Notes under the pieces: generated by a model
What the model saw: only the letters and a program-made list of their open reading frames with translations
Told to the model about the DNA's origin: nothing
The model's database searches: none
Shown: positions 1-9,535 of the stretch, one piece after another
Position numbering within the stretch: position 1 is the first letter of the stretch
Layout of the letters: each line of letters begins with the position of its first letter
Translations under genes and position numbers: made by a program
Assembly (NCBI GenBank): GCA_000824785.1
Contig: CCNB01000002.1
Coordinates: forward strand, 1-64,000
From: Mesorhizobium plurifarium
Lineage (GTDB): Bacteria > Pseudomonadota > Alphaproteobacteria > Rhizobiales > Rhizobiaceae
Length of the DNA: 64,000 nt
Direction of reading: 5' to 3'

Positions 1-727
1 GAAGTGATGACCTCGACTGCGTCGACGTCGAATGACGAGGTTGTCGCCGGGGGAGGGCGAATGTTCCCTTTCGCCATCGGGGCAGTACGGTGCCACAGAT
101 GACGGCCCGGATTGCCGGCATGGCGGCGCGATTTCATCACGCGCTTGGCTGCAAGCTCCTCGGATCATGAATACGATCGCCCTACTGAGAACGAGGGGCC
201 AAAAGCATAGCGATGGATGACCAGCCAGGGGCAATTCCAAGAAAACTGAGCAAGATTTTCCGTCCGGCGTTCCGCTGAAGGGGAGACGTGGTCATGAAAT
301 AACCTGCTGGCCAGCTCGACATCAGCGCGCCGCGGTTGAAACAGATAGCGGCCGATCGCCGGCATCGCCAGAGGCGCCCAGCGGTCCCGTCCGGTCACTG
401 CTCGCAGCGTCGGCGACGAAGGCCTTGGCACAGATTGCCAATATTTTTAATTTGGCCAGCAATGTGTTGCCGCGTGTCTTGATATTGGCGATTGGCCGGG
501 CCTCGGGGCGGTTGCGCTGCGCCAATCCTGTCAACGTCGGCAAGCCATCGGCCATACGTCGCAGACCCACGCGCGTCATCGGATTGCCCGCGATTGCCAC
601 CACGCCGCAGCGGCCCGGGGCGGGGCTTGTTTCAGTAAGCGGGCTTCGCCGTGCCGCGTTTCCTTCTTCAATCGCCACCTTCTCATCGCACCGAACTCGA
701 TGCTGCCTGAGGCAAAATCGTGCGGCT
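1..727. other. No convincing gene upstream of fixN
   Basis: I see no supported gene here. Several open frames cross the region on both strands, but none has a recognisable domain, a good ribosome binding site or a protein that looks conserved. The last 40 bases lead into the fixN promoter. It may hold decayed sequence or the end of a gene lying to the left. Confidence 0.5.
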
Positions 728-741
728 CTGACATGGATCAG
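728..741 (+). promoter_or_regulatory. FixK/FNR-type box upstream of fixN
   Basis: CTGAC-ATGG-ATCAG matches the anaerobox TTGAY-N4-ATCAA except at the two outer bases. Its centre is near 734.5. A FixK-type activator bound 41.5 bases upstream of transcription start would place the start near 776, which excludes the ATG at 769 and supports the fixN ATG at 817. Confidence 0.7.
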
Positions 742-816
742 GGCAAACAGGCCGCGACTGCGTAATCAATGCGCTGCGGATTGGCGTCCGCCGGAATTTC
801 CAGATCGGGTCTTGCG

Positions 817-2427
817 ATGAAATTTGGCACAGAGATCGTCCTTCTAAGCCTGTTTGCCTTTGCAGCTCTAGTCGCCGCCGGCTTCGGCGTGGACGAAGCC
901 TTTCGCCAGCATATGTGGGTTTTGTTCTTCGCCCTGGTTGGCTTCAACGCGATCCTGATGCGCAACACCGATTTCAAGCTGGCAGCTCCGATCGACCCCG
1001 CAGCTTACATGGATGGACCGATCCGCTACGGCGCCATCGCAACGGTTTTCTGGGGCGTCGTCGGCATGCTGGTCGGCGTCGTCATCGCGCTTCAGCTTGC
1101 ATACCCTCATCTCAACATCGAGCCCTGGTTCAATTTCGGCCGGCTGAGGCCGCTTCATACCTCCGGCGTCATCTTCGCCTTCGGCGGCAATGCGCTTCTG
1201 TGCACATCCTTGTATGTCGTGCAGCGAACGTCCCGAGCCAGGCTGTTCGGCGGCAATCTCGCCTGGTTCGTCTTCTGGGGCTACCAGCTCTTCATCGTCA
1301 TGGCCGCGACCGGCTATCTGCTGGGCATCACCGAAGGCCGCGAATACGCCGAGCCCGAGTGGTATGTCGACCTCTGGCTGACAATCGTGTGGGTCGCGTA
1401 TCTGGTCCTTTTCCTCGGCACCATCCTGAAGCGCAAGGAACCGCATATCTACGTCGCCAACTGGTTCTACCTCTCCTTCATCGTGACCATCGCGATGCTG
1501 CATGTGGTCAACAACCTGTCGATGCCGGTCTCGTTGCTTGGCTCGAAGAGCTACTCTGCCTTCTCCGGCGTTCAGGACGCCCTGACCCAGTGGTGGTACG
1601 GGCACAATGCCGTGGGCTTCTTCCTGACGGCCGGCTTCCTCGGCATGATGTATTATTTCGTGCCGAAGCAGGCGAACCGGCCGGTCTACTCCTACCGCCT
1701 GTCGATCATCCATTTCTGGGCGCTGATCTTCCTCTACATCTGGGCCGGGCCGCACCATCTCCACTACACCGCCCTGCCAGACTGGGCGCAGACGCTGGGC
1801 ATGGTGTTCTCGATCATGCTTTGGATGCCCTCCTGGGGCGGCATGATCAACGGCCTGATGACGCTGTCCGGCGCCTGGGACAAGCTGCGCACCGATCCCA
1901 TCATCCGCATGATGGTCGCGGCCGTGGCCTTCTACGGCATGTCGACCTTCGAAGGTCCGATGATGTCGATCAAGACCGTCAACTCGCTCTCGCATTACAC
2001 CGACTGGACCATCGGCCATGTCCACTCCGGCGCGCTTGGCTGGGTGGGCATGATCTCGTTCGGCGCGATCTACTCCATGGTGCCGAAACTCTGGAACCGC
2101 GAGCGTCTCTACTCGCTGCGCCTCGTCGCCTGGCACTTCTGGCTGGCGAGCCTTGGCATCGTCGTCTACGCGGCCGTGATGTGGGTCTCGGGCATCATGC
2201 AGGGCCTGATGTGGCGCGAGTACGACGAGCAGGGGTTCCTTGTCTACACCTTCGCCGAAACGGTCGCCGCCATGCATCCCTACTATGTCATGCGCGCCGC
2301 CGGCGGCGCCATGTATCTGTCCGGTGCACTGATCATGGCTTGGAACATCGCAATGACCATCTTTGGCTACCAACGTGAAGAGGATCCGATGCCGGGCTCA
2401 ATCGACGCCCTCCAGCCCGCCGAATGA
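817..2427 (+). CDS. fixN: cbb3-type cytochrome c oxidase subunit I
   Basis: Catalytic subunit of the high-affinity terminal oxidase that lets rhizobia respire at the low oxygen inside nodules. It is an inner-membrane haem-copper protein of 536 residues with about 12 hydrophobic helices. Conserved haem and CuB histidine contexts are visible, for example [28 protein letters not shown] and [11 protein letters not shown]. An ATG at 769 would add 16 residues, but that extension is unlike FixN and lies before the predicted transcription start, so I chose the ATG at 817 (MKFGTEIVL). It is the first gene of fixNOQP, with fixO 10 bases downstream. Confidence 0.97.
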   Translation: MKFGTEIVLLSLFAFAALVAAGFGVDEAFRQHMWVLFFALVGFNAILMRNTDFKLAAPIDPAAYMDGPIRYGAIATVFWGVVGMLVGVVIALQLAYPHLNIEPWFNFGRLRPLHTSGVIFAFGGNALLCTSLYVVQRTSRARLFGGNLAWFVFWGYQLFIVMAATGYLLGITEGREYAEPEWYVDLWLTIVWVAYLVLFLGTILKRKEPHIYVANWFYLSFIVTIAMLHVVNNLSMPVSLLGSKSYSAFSGVQDALTQWWYGHNAVGFFLTAGFLGMMYYFVPKQANRPVYSYRLSIIHFWALIFLYIWAGPHHLHYTALPDWAQTLGMVFSIMLWMPSWGGMINGLMTLSGAWDKLRTDPIIRMMVAAVAFYGMSTFEGPMMSIKTVNSLSHYTDWTIGHVHSGALGWVGMISFGAIYSMVPKLWNRERLYSLRLVAWHFWLASLGIVVYAAVMWVSGIMQGLMWREYDEQGFLVYTFAETVAAMHPYYVMRAAGGAMYLSGALIMAWNIAMTIFGYQREEDPMPGSIDALQPAE

Positions 2428-2437
2428 GGAGCCAGAC

Positions 2438-3169
2438 ATGGGCCTGATGGATAGACACGCGCTGATCGAGAAGAACGCCACGCTGCTTCTCGTCGGATCC
2501 CTGCTGGTCGTGACCGTCGGCGGCATCGTCGAGATCGCGCCGCTGTTCTATCTCGACAACACGATCGAGAAGGTCGAGGGGATGCGCCCGTACTCGCCGC
2601 TCGAACTCGCAGGACGCAACATCTACGTGCGCGAGGGATGCTATCTCTGCCACAGCCAGATGATCAGACCGTTCCGCGACGAGGTCGAGCGCTACGGCCA
2701 CTACAGCCTGGCGGCCGAGTCGATGTACGACCATCCGTTCCAGTGGGGGTCCAAGCGCACCGGGCCGGATCTCGCGCGCGTCGGCGACCGCTACTCCAAC
2801 AGCTGGCACGTCCAGCATCTTACCGACCCGCGCTCCGTCGTGCCGGAATCCATCATGCCAAGCTATGCCTTCCTGAAGGATAGGCCGATCGACGTGAAAG
2901 ACTTCTCCATGCACCTCGTCGCCAACCGGCGCGTCGGTGTCCCCTACACCCACGACCTAGTCGTGCAAGCCAACGCCGACCTGATGGCGCAGGCCAATCC
3001 TGACGCCGACACGTCCGGACTGGAAAGCCGCTATCCGAAAGCCAGGGTCGGCGACTTCGACGGCAACCCGCAGCAGGTCACCGAGATGGACGCCCTGGTC
3101 GCCTATCTGCAGATGCTCGGCACTCTTGTCGACTTCAAGAACTACGACGAAGCCGTTGGCTACCGCTGA
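2438..3169 (+). CDS. fixO: cbb3-type oxidase subunit II, mono-haem cytochrome c
   Basis: Membrane-anchored c-type cytochrome that passes electrons to FixN. The protein has 243 residues, the usual length. An N-terminal membrane anchor (about residues 15-40) is followed by the haem site CYLCH and a downstream Met ligand region. The start at 2438 ([17 protein letters not shown]) has the ribosome binding site GAGGAG just upstream and matches the family's usual N-terminus; an upstream in-frame ATG at 2363 would overlap fixN and is rejected. Confidence 0.97.
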   Translation: MGLMDRHALIEKNATLLLVGSLLVVTVGGIVEIAPLFYLDNTIEKVEGMRPYSPLELAGRNIYVREGCYLCHSQMIRPFRDEVERYGHYSLAAESMYDHPFQWGSKRTGPDLARVGDRYSNSWHVQHLTDPRSVVPESIMPSYAFLKDRPIDVKDFSMHLVANRRVGVPYTHDLVVQANADLMAQANPDADTSGLESRYPKARVGDFDGNPQQVTEMDALVAYLQMLGTLVDFKNYDEAVGYR

Positions 3170-3182
3170 GGAGAACAAACAG

Positions 3183-3332
3183 ATGGACTACAACCTGATG
3201 CGCGAGTTTGCCGACAGCTGTGGCCTGCTTGGCATGGTGCTCTTCTTTGCTGGATGCGTTGCCTTCGCGCTCCGACCGGGCGGTCACAGTCAGGCTCATG
3301 AAGCCGCACACATCCCCTTCAAAGACGACTGA
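3183..3332 (+). CDS. fixQ: cbb3-type oxidase small subunit
   Basis: A 49-residue single-span membrane protein (MDYNLMREFADSCGLL, then a hydrophobic helix) that stabilises FixP in the oxidase. The start at 3183 follows GAGGAG, which overlaps the fixO stop codon. A longer frame beginning at 3126 inside fixO is not needed. The gene sits between fixO and fixP, the normal order in rhizobia. Confidence 0.95.
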   Translation: MDYNLMREFADSCGLLGMVLFFAGCVAFALRPGGHSQAHEAAHIPFKDD

Positions 3333-3334
3333 TC

Positions 3335-4198
3335 ATGAGCACGCAGTATATCGATGATATGTCGGGCGTCTCAACCACCGGTCATGAGTGGGACGGCATC
3401 AGGGAACTCAACAACCCCCTTCCACGCTGGTGGGTGATCACCTTCTACGTCACCATCGCCTGGGCGATCGGCTACACCATCGCCTACCCCGCCTGGCCGA
3501 TGCTGAGTTCCGCCACCAGGGGCGTTCTGGGCTTCTCCAGCCGTGGCGAGGTCAAGAACGAGATGGCGGCGGCGGAAGCCGCCAAGACCAAATATGTCGC
3601 GGCGATCAAGTGCAAGAGCGTCTCCGAAATCGCCGGCGACGATGCCCTGCGCGAGTTTGCCGTCTCGGCCGGCGGCGCGGCATTCAGGGTCAACTGCGTG
3701 CAATGCCACGGATCCGGCGCGCAAGGGTCGAAGGGATTTCCGAACCTCAACGATGACGATTGGCTCTGGGGAGGCAAGATGGAGCAGATCCAGCAGACGA
3801 TCACGCATGGCATTCGTTTCGCCGCGGACTCCGATACCCGCCAGTCGGAGATGCCCGCTTTCGCCGATGTGCTCCAGCCCGAGCAGATCGCTCAGGTCAG
3901 CGCTTTCGTTGCCAGCCGTTCGGGGGCCGTCAAGGACAAGAGCATGAGTGAGCCCGGCGCCAAGGTCTTCGCGGAAAACTGCGCTGTCTGCCATGGCGAG
4001 AACGCAAAGGGCAACAGAGAATTCGGCGCACCCGATCTGACCGATGCGATCTGGCTCTATGGCCCTGGCGAAGCTGCCATTGCTTCGCAGGTACGAGCCC
4101 CGAAGAGCGGGGTGATGCCCGCCTGGATCGAGCGCCTCGGCGAGATCAAGGTCAAGGAACTTGCAGTCTATGTCCATTCGCTTGGCGGCGGAGAATAG
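3335..4198 (+). CDS. fixP: cbb3-type oxidase subunit III, di-haem cytochrome c
   Basis: Di-haem c-type cytochrome, the electron entry subunit of the cbb3 oxidase. The 287 residues show one N-terminal membrane helix (about residues 30-55) and two haem attachment sites, CVQCH and CAVCH, in the periplasmic part. It starts two bases after the fixQ stop codon. A hairpin at 4237-4260 and a separate FixK-type box follow before fixG, so the oxidase and assembly genes may be separately expressed. Confidence 0.97.
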   Translation: MSTQYIDDMSGVSTTGHEWDGIRELNNPLPRWWVITFYVTIAWAIGYTIAYPAWPMLSSATRGVLGFSSRGEVKNEMAAAEAAKTKYVAAIKCKSVSEIAGDDALREFAVSAGGAAFRVNCVQCHGSGAQGSKGFPNLNDDDWLWGGKMEQIQQTITHGIRFAADSDTRQSEMPAFADVLQPEQIAQVSAFVASRSGAVKDKSMSEPGAKVFAENCAVCHGENAKGNREFGAPDLTDAIWLYGPGEAAIASQVRAPKSGVMPAWIERLGEIKVKELAVYVHSLGGGE

Positions 4199-4236
4199 GC
4201 GGCGGCCTGTTCTCGGCCCTCCCCCCGCCAAGCGAC

Positions 4237-4260
4237 GAGGCCCGGCGCGAGCCGGGCCTC
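4237..4260 (+). terminator. Strong hairpin between fixP and fixG
   Basis: Perfect 10-base inverted repeat (GAGGCCCGGC and its complement) around a four-base GCGA loop. It lacks a downstream T run, so it may be a transcript-stabilising or attenuating hairpin rather than a classical terminator. It separates fixNOQP from fixGHIS. Confidence 0.6.
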
Positions 4261-4283
4261 GACCGCGTTGCGGCAGTCCGCGA

Positions 4284-4297
4284 TTGAACTTCCTCAA
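4284..4297 (+). promoter_or_regulatory. FixK/FNR-type box upstream of fixG
   Basis: TTGA-ACTTCC-TCAA has both half sites of the TTGA-N6-TCAA core exact. Its centre is near 4290.5, predicting transcription from about 4332, upstream of the fixG GTG at 4399. This suggests fixGHIS has its own microaerobic promoter. Confidence 0.7.
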
Positions 4298-4398
4298 CCC
4301 GACGCTGCTCGCCATGCGGCAAGGGTCGCCCGACCATCGGCCAGAACCCGTGGTCGAGTGTCGGCCGCGAACATCGTCGCTGGTCCCCGGAGCGTCTC

Positions 4399-5958
4399 GT
4401 GCTTGATAACAAGCAGATAAAACGACTCGAGGCCGAAGCGGTCAACTCCGCCAAGACGCGACAGCCGCTCTACGCAGCGCGCAAGAAGATTTTCCCCAAG
4501 CGCGCCTCCGGCCGTTTCCGCCAATTCAAATGGCTGGTGATGGCGATCACGCTCGGCATCTATTACCTGACGCCCTGGCTGCGCTGGAACCGTGGTGCCT
4601 TCGCTCCCGATCAGGCCGTTCTCATCGACCTGGCCAGCCGGCGCTTCTACTTCTTCTTCATCGAGATCTGGCCGCAGGAATTCTACTACGTCGCCGGGCT
4701 GCTCATGATGGCAGGCATCGGTCTTTTCCTGATCACATCGACGGTGGGACGGGCCTGGTGCGGCTATACCTGCCCGCAGACCGTCTGGGTCGATCTGTTC
4801 CTTGTCGTGGAACGCGCGATCGAAGGCGACCGCAATGCCCGCATGAAGCTGGACGCCGCCCCCTGGAGCGCGCGCAAGCTCTTCCTGCGCGGATCCAAGC
4901 ATGCCATCTGGCTCGCCATCGCGGTCGCCACGGGTGGCGCTTGGATCTTTTACTTCGCCGACGCGCCGAAGCTGCTTGGCGAAGTCTTGAGCGGCACGGC
5001 CGCCCCCGTCGCCTATGGTACGATCGCCGTGCTTACCGGCACCACCTATGTGTTGGGCGGGCTGATGCGCGAGCAGGTCTGCACCTATATGTGCCCGTGG
5101 CCGCGCATCCAGGCCGCCATGCTCGACGAAAATTCGTTGACGGTGACCTACAATGACTGGCGCGGCGAACCACGTTCGCGTCATGCCAAGAAGGCATTGG
5201 CGGCTGGACAGGCGGTCGGCGACTGCGTCGACTGCAACGCCTGTGTCGCCGTCTGCCCGATGGGGATCGAAATCCGCGACGGCCAGCAGCTGGAATGCAT
5301 CACCTGCGCCCTGTGCATAGACGCCTGCGACAGCATCATGGACAAGCTCGGCCGCGAACGCGGGCTGATCTCCTACGCGACGCTGGCGGATTACAACGCC
5401 AACATGGCGCTGGCGACCGCCGGAGGCGCAAACCCGGTCGATCCGGCGCTCGTGAGAACGGCTAGCGGCGGCTTCGTCGACGGCCTCGCACATTTCCACC
5501 TGGGCAAGATCTTCCGGCTGCGCACCTTCATCTATCTCGGCGCATGGTTGGCGATCGGGCTGGTGCTCGTCTATTCGCTGCTGACGCGCGAGCGGCTGGA
5601 GCTGAACGTCCTGCACGACAGGAATCCGCAATTCGTGAGGCTTTCGGACGGCGCGATCCGCAACGGCTACACAGTCAAGCTGCTCAACATGATACCCGAG
5701 CCGAGGACGATCGAGGTCACGCTGGAGGGCCTCGACGGCGGCGAGATGAGCATCGTCGGCATCGACCAGGCCCCGAGCCGCTCTTTCTCCGTTCCGGTCG
5801 AACCCGACCGGCTGAAGACGCTGAAGGTCTTCGTTCGTCAGCCGGCAGGCCAGATCAAGAAGCCGGTTCAACGCTTCGAATTCCGCATCGAGGACAACGC
5901 GGGTTCCGAATCCGCCGAATACACCGCCAGTTTCAACGCGCAGGAGAACGGCAGATGA
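4399..5958 (+). CDS. fixG: FixG/CcoG polyferredoxin, cbb3 oxidase assembly
   Basis: Membrane ferredoxin-like protein needed to mature the cbb3 oxidase; CcoG homologues reduce copper for delivery to the enzyme. The 519 residues contain several membrane segments, the motif GRAWCGYTCPQTVW, and a cysteine-rich 4Fe-4S region (CVDCNACVAVCP and CITCALCIDACD). The C-terminal part is an immunoglobulin-like domain. Translation begins at a GTG with GGAG seven bases upstream. Its stop overlaps the fixH start (ATGA). Confidence 0.96.
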   Translation: MLDNKQIKRLEAEAVNSAKTRQPLYAARKKIFPKRASGRFRQFKWLVMAITLGIYYLTPWLRWNRGAFAPDQAVLIDLASRRFYFFFIEIWPQEFYYVAGLLMMAGIGLFLITSTVGRAWCGYTCPQTVWVDLFLVVERAIEGDRNARMKLDAAPWSARKLFLRGSKHAIWLAIAVATGGAWIFYFADAPKLLGEVLSGTAAPVAYGTIAVLTGTTYVLGGLMREQVCTYMCPWPRIQAAMLDENSLTVTYNDWRGEPRSRHAKKALAAGQAVGDCVDCNACVAVCPMGIEIRDGQQLECITCALCIDACDSIMDKLGRERGLISYATLADYNANMALATAGGANPVDPALVRTASGGFVDGLAHFHLGKIFRLRTFIYLGAWLAIGLVLVYSLLTRERLELNVLHDRNPQFVRLSDGAIRNGYTVKLLNMIPEPRTIEVTLEGLDGGEMSIVGIDQAPSRSFSVPVEPDRLKTLKVFVRQPAGQIKKPVQRFEFRIEDNAGSESAEYTASFNAQENGR

Positions 5959-6470
5959 GCACCGATACGCAAAAGCCGCGCGAGTTCACCGGGAGCCACA
6001 TGCTGATCGTCATCGTCAGCTTTTTCGCGGTGGTGATTGGAGTCAACGTTACAATGGCCACGCTCGCCCGGAAAACCTGGACCGGCCTTGTCGTCGAGAA
6101 CACCTATGTTGCCAGCCAGCAGTTCAATGAAGAAGCAAGGAAGGGAAGAGCGCAGGCGGCGCTCGGCTGGAAAGGCAAGCTGACCATTGCCTCCGGCGAG
6201 GTCCGCTACGGCCTTGTCGACCCCCAGGGAAAGCCGGTGCCGCTGCACGGCGTCAAGATACTGTTTCGGCATCCGGCCTACGAGGCCGAGGACGAAGTCG
6301 TAACCCTTGCCGCCCCCTCCGGCGGCGCCGCTGCGAAGACCGAGGAATTTGCCGCCCGGCACACGCCGAAGGATGGCGTCTGGATCGTCGAGATCGATGC
6401 CGACGCCGGGCTGGCCACTCCATTCCGCGATGTCCGCCGCGTGATGATCTCGAATGGGGCCCTGCAATGA
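5955..6470 (+). CDS. fixH: FixH, cbb3 oxidase assembly protein
   Basis: Small membrane-anchored protein of 171 residues that cooperates with FixI/FixS in copper-dependent assembly of the oxidase. One N-terminal membrane helix (MLIVIVSFFAVVIGVNVTM) precedes a periplasmic beta domain. The start at 5955 overlaps the fixG stop and the end overlaps the fixI start, so the genes are translationally coupled. A longer frame that begins inside fixG is rejected. Confidence 0.95.
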   Translation: MSTDTQKPREFTGSHMLIVIVSFFAVVIGVNVTMATLARKTWTGLVVENTYVASQQFNEEARKGRAQAALGWKGKLTIASGEVRYGLVDPQGKPVPLHGVKILFRHPAYEAEDEVVTLAAPSGGAAAKTEEFAARHTPKDGVWIVEIDADAGLATPFRDVRRVMISNGALQ

Positions 6471-8722
6471 GCTGCTGCGCGCCGGGATCTGAAATAGCAT
6501 TGGAGGTCGCAGCGTCGGCTTTGCCCTCCAGTGACGAGATCAAGCTGGCCAGCCGTCCGTTGGGCGGTGACAGCCACCAGACGGATTTGTCGGTGCCGGC
6601 GGTCCATTGCGGTGGCTGCATCCAGGCGATCGAGGCCGCGCTCGCCAAGCTCGAAAACGTTGAATCCGCCCGCGTCAATCTCTCGACGAAACGCGTGTCG
6701 GTTCGCTGGCATGGCGACCAAGTCCCTCCGTTGTTCGCCACGCTTGGCCGCTTGGGCTATAAGGCGCATCTGTTCGACCCGGAAATTCATGAGAAGGACA
6801 AGACGCTTTCGGAGTTGATCCGCGCCCTTGCCGTCGCGGGCTTCGCGGCCGGCAACATCATGCTGCTTTCGGTGTCGGTCTGGTCCGGCGCCGAAGGCGC
6901 GACACGGGATCTGTTTCACTGGATATCGGCGCTGATCGCCATCCCGGCGCTCGCCTTCGCTGGCGGGATCTATTTCCGCTCCGCGGCGAATGCCCTTCGC
7001 CACGGCCGGATGAACATGGACGTGCCGATCGCTGTCGGTGTGTCGCTCGCCTACGCGATGAGCCTCTATGAGACCATCAATCAAGGCGAGCACGCCTATT
7101 TCGACGCCTCAGTATCGCTGCTTTTCTTCCTGCTGATCGGCCGCACGCTGGACCATGTGATGCGCGAGCAGGCGCGAACGGCCGTCAATGGCCTGTCGCG
7201 GCTTGCCGCGCGAGGGGCCGTCGTCCTGCGGGACGACGGCACGCGCGAGTATGTGCCGGTCGCCGAATTGGTCCCAGGGATGCGCCTGCTTATTGCGGCC
7301 GGAGAGCGGATACCGGTCGACGGCGATGTAATCAGCGGGAATTCCGACCTCGATTGCTCGATCGTCTCAGGCGAGAGCGCGCCAAAGGCCGTCGGGGCCG
7401 GCGCCCATGTGCAGGCTGGCACGCTCAACCTGACGGGTCCGCTGACGATGCAGGCCACCGCCGCCGCGAAGGACTCCTTCCTGGCGGAAATGGTTCGGCT
7501 GATGGAAGCCGCCGAAGGCGGCCGCTCGCGCTACCGCCGGATCGCCGACCGGGTGTCGTCGCTCTATGCGCCCGTGGTCCATCTGGCGGCCTTTGTGACA
7601 TTCCTCGGCTGGATGGTTGCGTCCGGCGATTGGCATCGCGCCATGACCATCGCCATCGCCGTGCTCATCATCACATGCCCCTGCGCGCTCGGCCTTGCGG
7701 TGCCGATCGTCCAGGTCGTGGCGGCGCGACGCCTGTTCGAGGCCGGCGTGATGGTCAAGGACGGCTCGGCCATGGAGCGCCTCGCCGCAATCGATACGGC
7801 CGTGTTCGACAAGACCGGGACACTGACTTTGGGGCGTCCGAAGCTTGTAAACGCGTCTGCGATCGATCCCGCCATGCTTGCAATAGCGGCCGACATCGCT
7901 GCTCATTCGCGCCACCCGTTCTCAAAAGCCATTGCCGCCCATGGCGGATCTGCCGATCAGCCTAAGCTTCTCTCCGTGCGGGAAGAACCGGGCTTCGGCA
8001 TCGAAGCGCTCGCAGGGGACGACGTCTGGCGCCTTGGCCGACGCGGATGGGCCGGGTGGAAGGCACGCACCGGCAGCGAAGGCAAGCCCGGCGGCTATGG
8101 CGGCACGGTGCTTTCGAGGAATGGCAGCATTGTCGCATGTTTCGCCTTCGAGGACGCGGCCCGATCGGACGCCAAGGCGGCAATCCAGCAGTTGAAGGGC
8201 GCAGGCGTGTCGGTCGATATATTGTCCGGTGATACCGAGAGGGCCTGCAGCGAGGTTGCCGACGCATTGGAGATCGACAATTTCGTGCCGGCGTTGTTGC
8301 CCTCGGGCAAGGTCGAGTGGATCGAAGCGCTGACCCGCGCCGATCATAAGGTGCTGATGGTGGGCGACGGCCTCAACGACACGCCGGCACTGCGCGCGGC
8401 GCATGTCTCGATCGCCCCGGCGACCGCGGCCGACATCGGCCGCAAGGCCGCGGACTTCGTCTTCCTGCGCGAAAGCCTCCTCGCCGTCCCTCTTGCCATG
8501 GAGGTCTCGCGCAGGGCCGGCGGGCTCATTCGCCAGAACATCGCCATCGCGATCGTCTACAATGCCTTTGCCGTGCCGATCGCTATTCTTGGACACGTCA
8601 CGCCGCTGATCGCCGCCATCGCCATGTCCGCTTCCTCGCTGCTTGTCATTGGAAACGCCCTGCGCCTGCAAGGCTTTGCAACCACCACGACGGCTCCTTC
8701 GGCAACGGGCGCGGGCTCATGA
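6467..8722 (+). CDS. fixI: FixI copper-transporting P-type ATPase
   Basis: Heavy-metal (P1B) ATPase of 751 residues that exports copper for the cbb3 oxidase. It has an N-terminal metal-binding domain with CGGC (VHCGGCIQ), an actuator loop with SGES, the intramembrane CPC motif (ITCPCALGL), the phosphorylated aspartate in DKTGTLT, and the hinge GDGLNDTPAL. The stop overlaps fixS. In this operon the substrate is inferred to be Cu(I) for oxidase assembly rather than detoxification. Confidence 0.96.
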   Translation: MSCCAPGSEIALEVAASALPSSDEIKLASRPLGGDSHQTDLSVPAVHCGGCIQAIEAALAKLENVESARVNLSTKRVSVRWHGDQVPPLFATLGRLGYKAHLFDPEIHEKDKTLSELIRALAVAGFAAGNIMLLSVSVWSGAEGATRDLFHWISALIAIPALAFAGGIYFRSAANALRHGRMNMDVPIAVGVSLAYAMSLYETINQGEHAYFDASVSLLFFLLIGRTLDHVMREQARTAVNGLSRLAARGAVVLRDDGTREYVPVAELVPGMRLLIAAGERIPVDGDVISGNSDLDCSIVSGESAPKAVGAGAHVQAGTLNLTGPLTMQATAAAKDSFLAEMVRLMEAAEGGRSRYRRIADRVSSLYAPVVHLAAFVTFLGWMVASGDWHRAMTIAIAVLIITCPCALGLAVPIVQVVAARRLFEAGVMVKDGSAMERLAAIDTAVFDKTGTLTLGRPKLVNASAIDPAMLAIAADIAAHSRHPFSKAIAAHGGSADQPKLLSVREEPGFGIEALAGDDVWRLGRRGWAGWKARTGSEGKPGGYGGTVLSRNGSIVACFAFEDAARSDAKAAIQQLKGAGVSVDILSGDTERACSEVADALEIDNFVPALLPSGKVEWIEALTRADHKVLMVGDGLNDTPALRAAHVSIAPATAADIGRKAADFVFLRESLLAVPLAMEVSRRAGGLIRQNIAIAIVYNAFAVPIAILGHVTPLIAAIAMSASSLLVIGNALRLQGFATTTTAPSATGAGS

Positions 8723-8874
8723 CGACGCTCGTCTACCTGGTACCAGCAGCGCTGTTCCTTGGCGCGCTCGGGCTATCCGGCTTTCTATGGGCGTTGAGCA
8801 GTGGTCAATACGAGGATCTCCACGGGGCCGCTGAACGCATCCTCATCGACTGGGACGACAAGCTGGAACGCTGA
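8719..8874 (+). CDS. fixS: FixS, cbb3 oxidase maturation protein
   Basis: A 51-residue single-span membrane protein starting MTTLVYLVPAALFLGALGL and ending in an acidic, charged tail (DWDDKLER). This is the usual size and form of FixS/CcoS, required to insert haem and copper into FixN. The ATG overlaps the fixI stop codon (ATGA), completing fixGHIS. Confidence 0.93.
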   Translation: MTTLVYLVPAALFLGALGLSGFLWALSSGQYEDLHGAAERILIDWDDKLER

Positions 8875-9261
8875 CCTGATCACTGTGCTGGCAATTGTGC
8901 GGATGGCGATGGTCAGCCGGGTCGACTTGGTCGCGGCCAGACTGCCAAGGCTCCCACAGCGAGCTCGCCAAGCCACGTTCAATTAGTCCTACCGCTCGAA
9001 GGACTTGTCGCCCGTTCCTCCGTGCGGGCGGCTCACGTGCCAAAGTACCTCGCATGGCAGATAGGAGCGTCCGATGTTTGCTTGAAAAATGCTGCCGAGC
9101 CGATGCGACTGGCGCGAAAAACGGATCAGCCAAGATTAAGTTTGCCGAACGTACGCCGCAGGGGCGCCCGTCATTCCAGGATGACGTGACCACATCGCAT
9201 TTTCTTGGGCCGTTGACCAGTCGAGCATAAAAGCCGCCGCTGTCGGGTTTGCCGCGCCTGG
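8875..9261. other. Non-coding or decayed stretch after fixS
   Basis: No supported gene. Open frames on both strands lack recognisable domains. The interval lies between fixS and the FixK-type box at 9262. Confidence 0.5.
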
Positions 9262-9275
9262 CTGATCCAGATCAA
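9262..9275 (+). promoter_or_regulatory. FixK/FNR-type box upstream of the ubiM-like gene
   Basis: CTGAT-CCAG-ATCAA differs from the consensus TTGAT-N4-ATCAA by one base. Centre near 9268.5 predicts transcription from about 9310, just before the small ORF at 9335 and the flavin hydroxylase at 9535. Confidence 0.7.
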
Positions 9276-9334
9276 GGTTATCTTCTGGCCGGCGTGGTTA
9301 CGTCGACCAATCCTTCAAGGGAGAGGGAGAATGT

Positions 9335-9535
9335 ATGTCTAACGGACAGTGTGGTCGTTACCTTCAGCGAATAGCGGTGGTGAGAATCCCCCTTTCTGGC
9401 TGGCAATCTGCCTGGCTCGGCCCGTGGCTTAAGGCGATGCGGCGCACAACGGCAGCCAGGCCAACCGGTCCACGGGTTGCGGCTCAACAGAACCAGCAGC
9501 TCACCCAGATATCCGACGCGATGGCAGCGCGCTGA
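9335..9535 (+). CDS. Small leader-type ORF upstream of ubiM-like gene
   Basis: A 66-residue frame beginning MSNGQCGRYLQR. It has a purine-rich ribosome binding site (GAGGGAGA) and its TGA overlaps the ATG of the next gene, which would couple their translation. I recognise no domain, and the residue composition is basic and low in information. It lies just downstream of the FixK-type box. It may be a translated leader or chance; the support is position and overlap only. Confidence 0.35.
   Translation: MSNGQCGRYLQRIAVVRIPLSGWQSAWLGPWLKAMRRTTAARPTGPRVAAQQNQQLTQISDAMAAR

Noticed and set aside
322..678. A 118-residue minus-strand frame upstream of fixN
   Set aside because: Low-complexity, no domain, no ribosome binding site; cannot be supported as a gene.
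868..2373. A 501-residue open frame on the minus strand
   Set aside because: It is antisense to fixN, very rich in His, Asp and Arg, and without any domain; it is a shadow of codon bias.
4294..5871. A 525-residue minus-strand open frame
   Set aside because: Antisense shadow of fixG; no start signal or recognisable protein.
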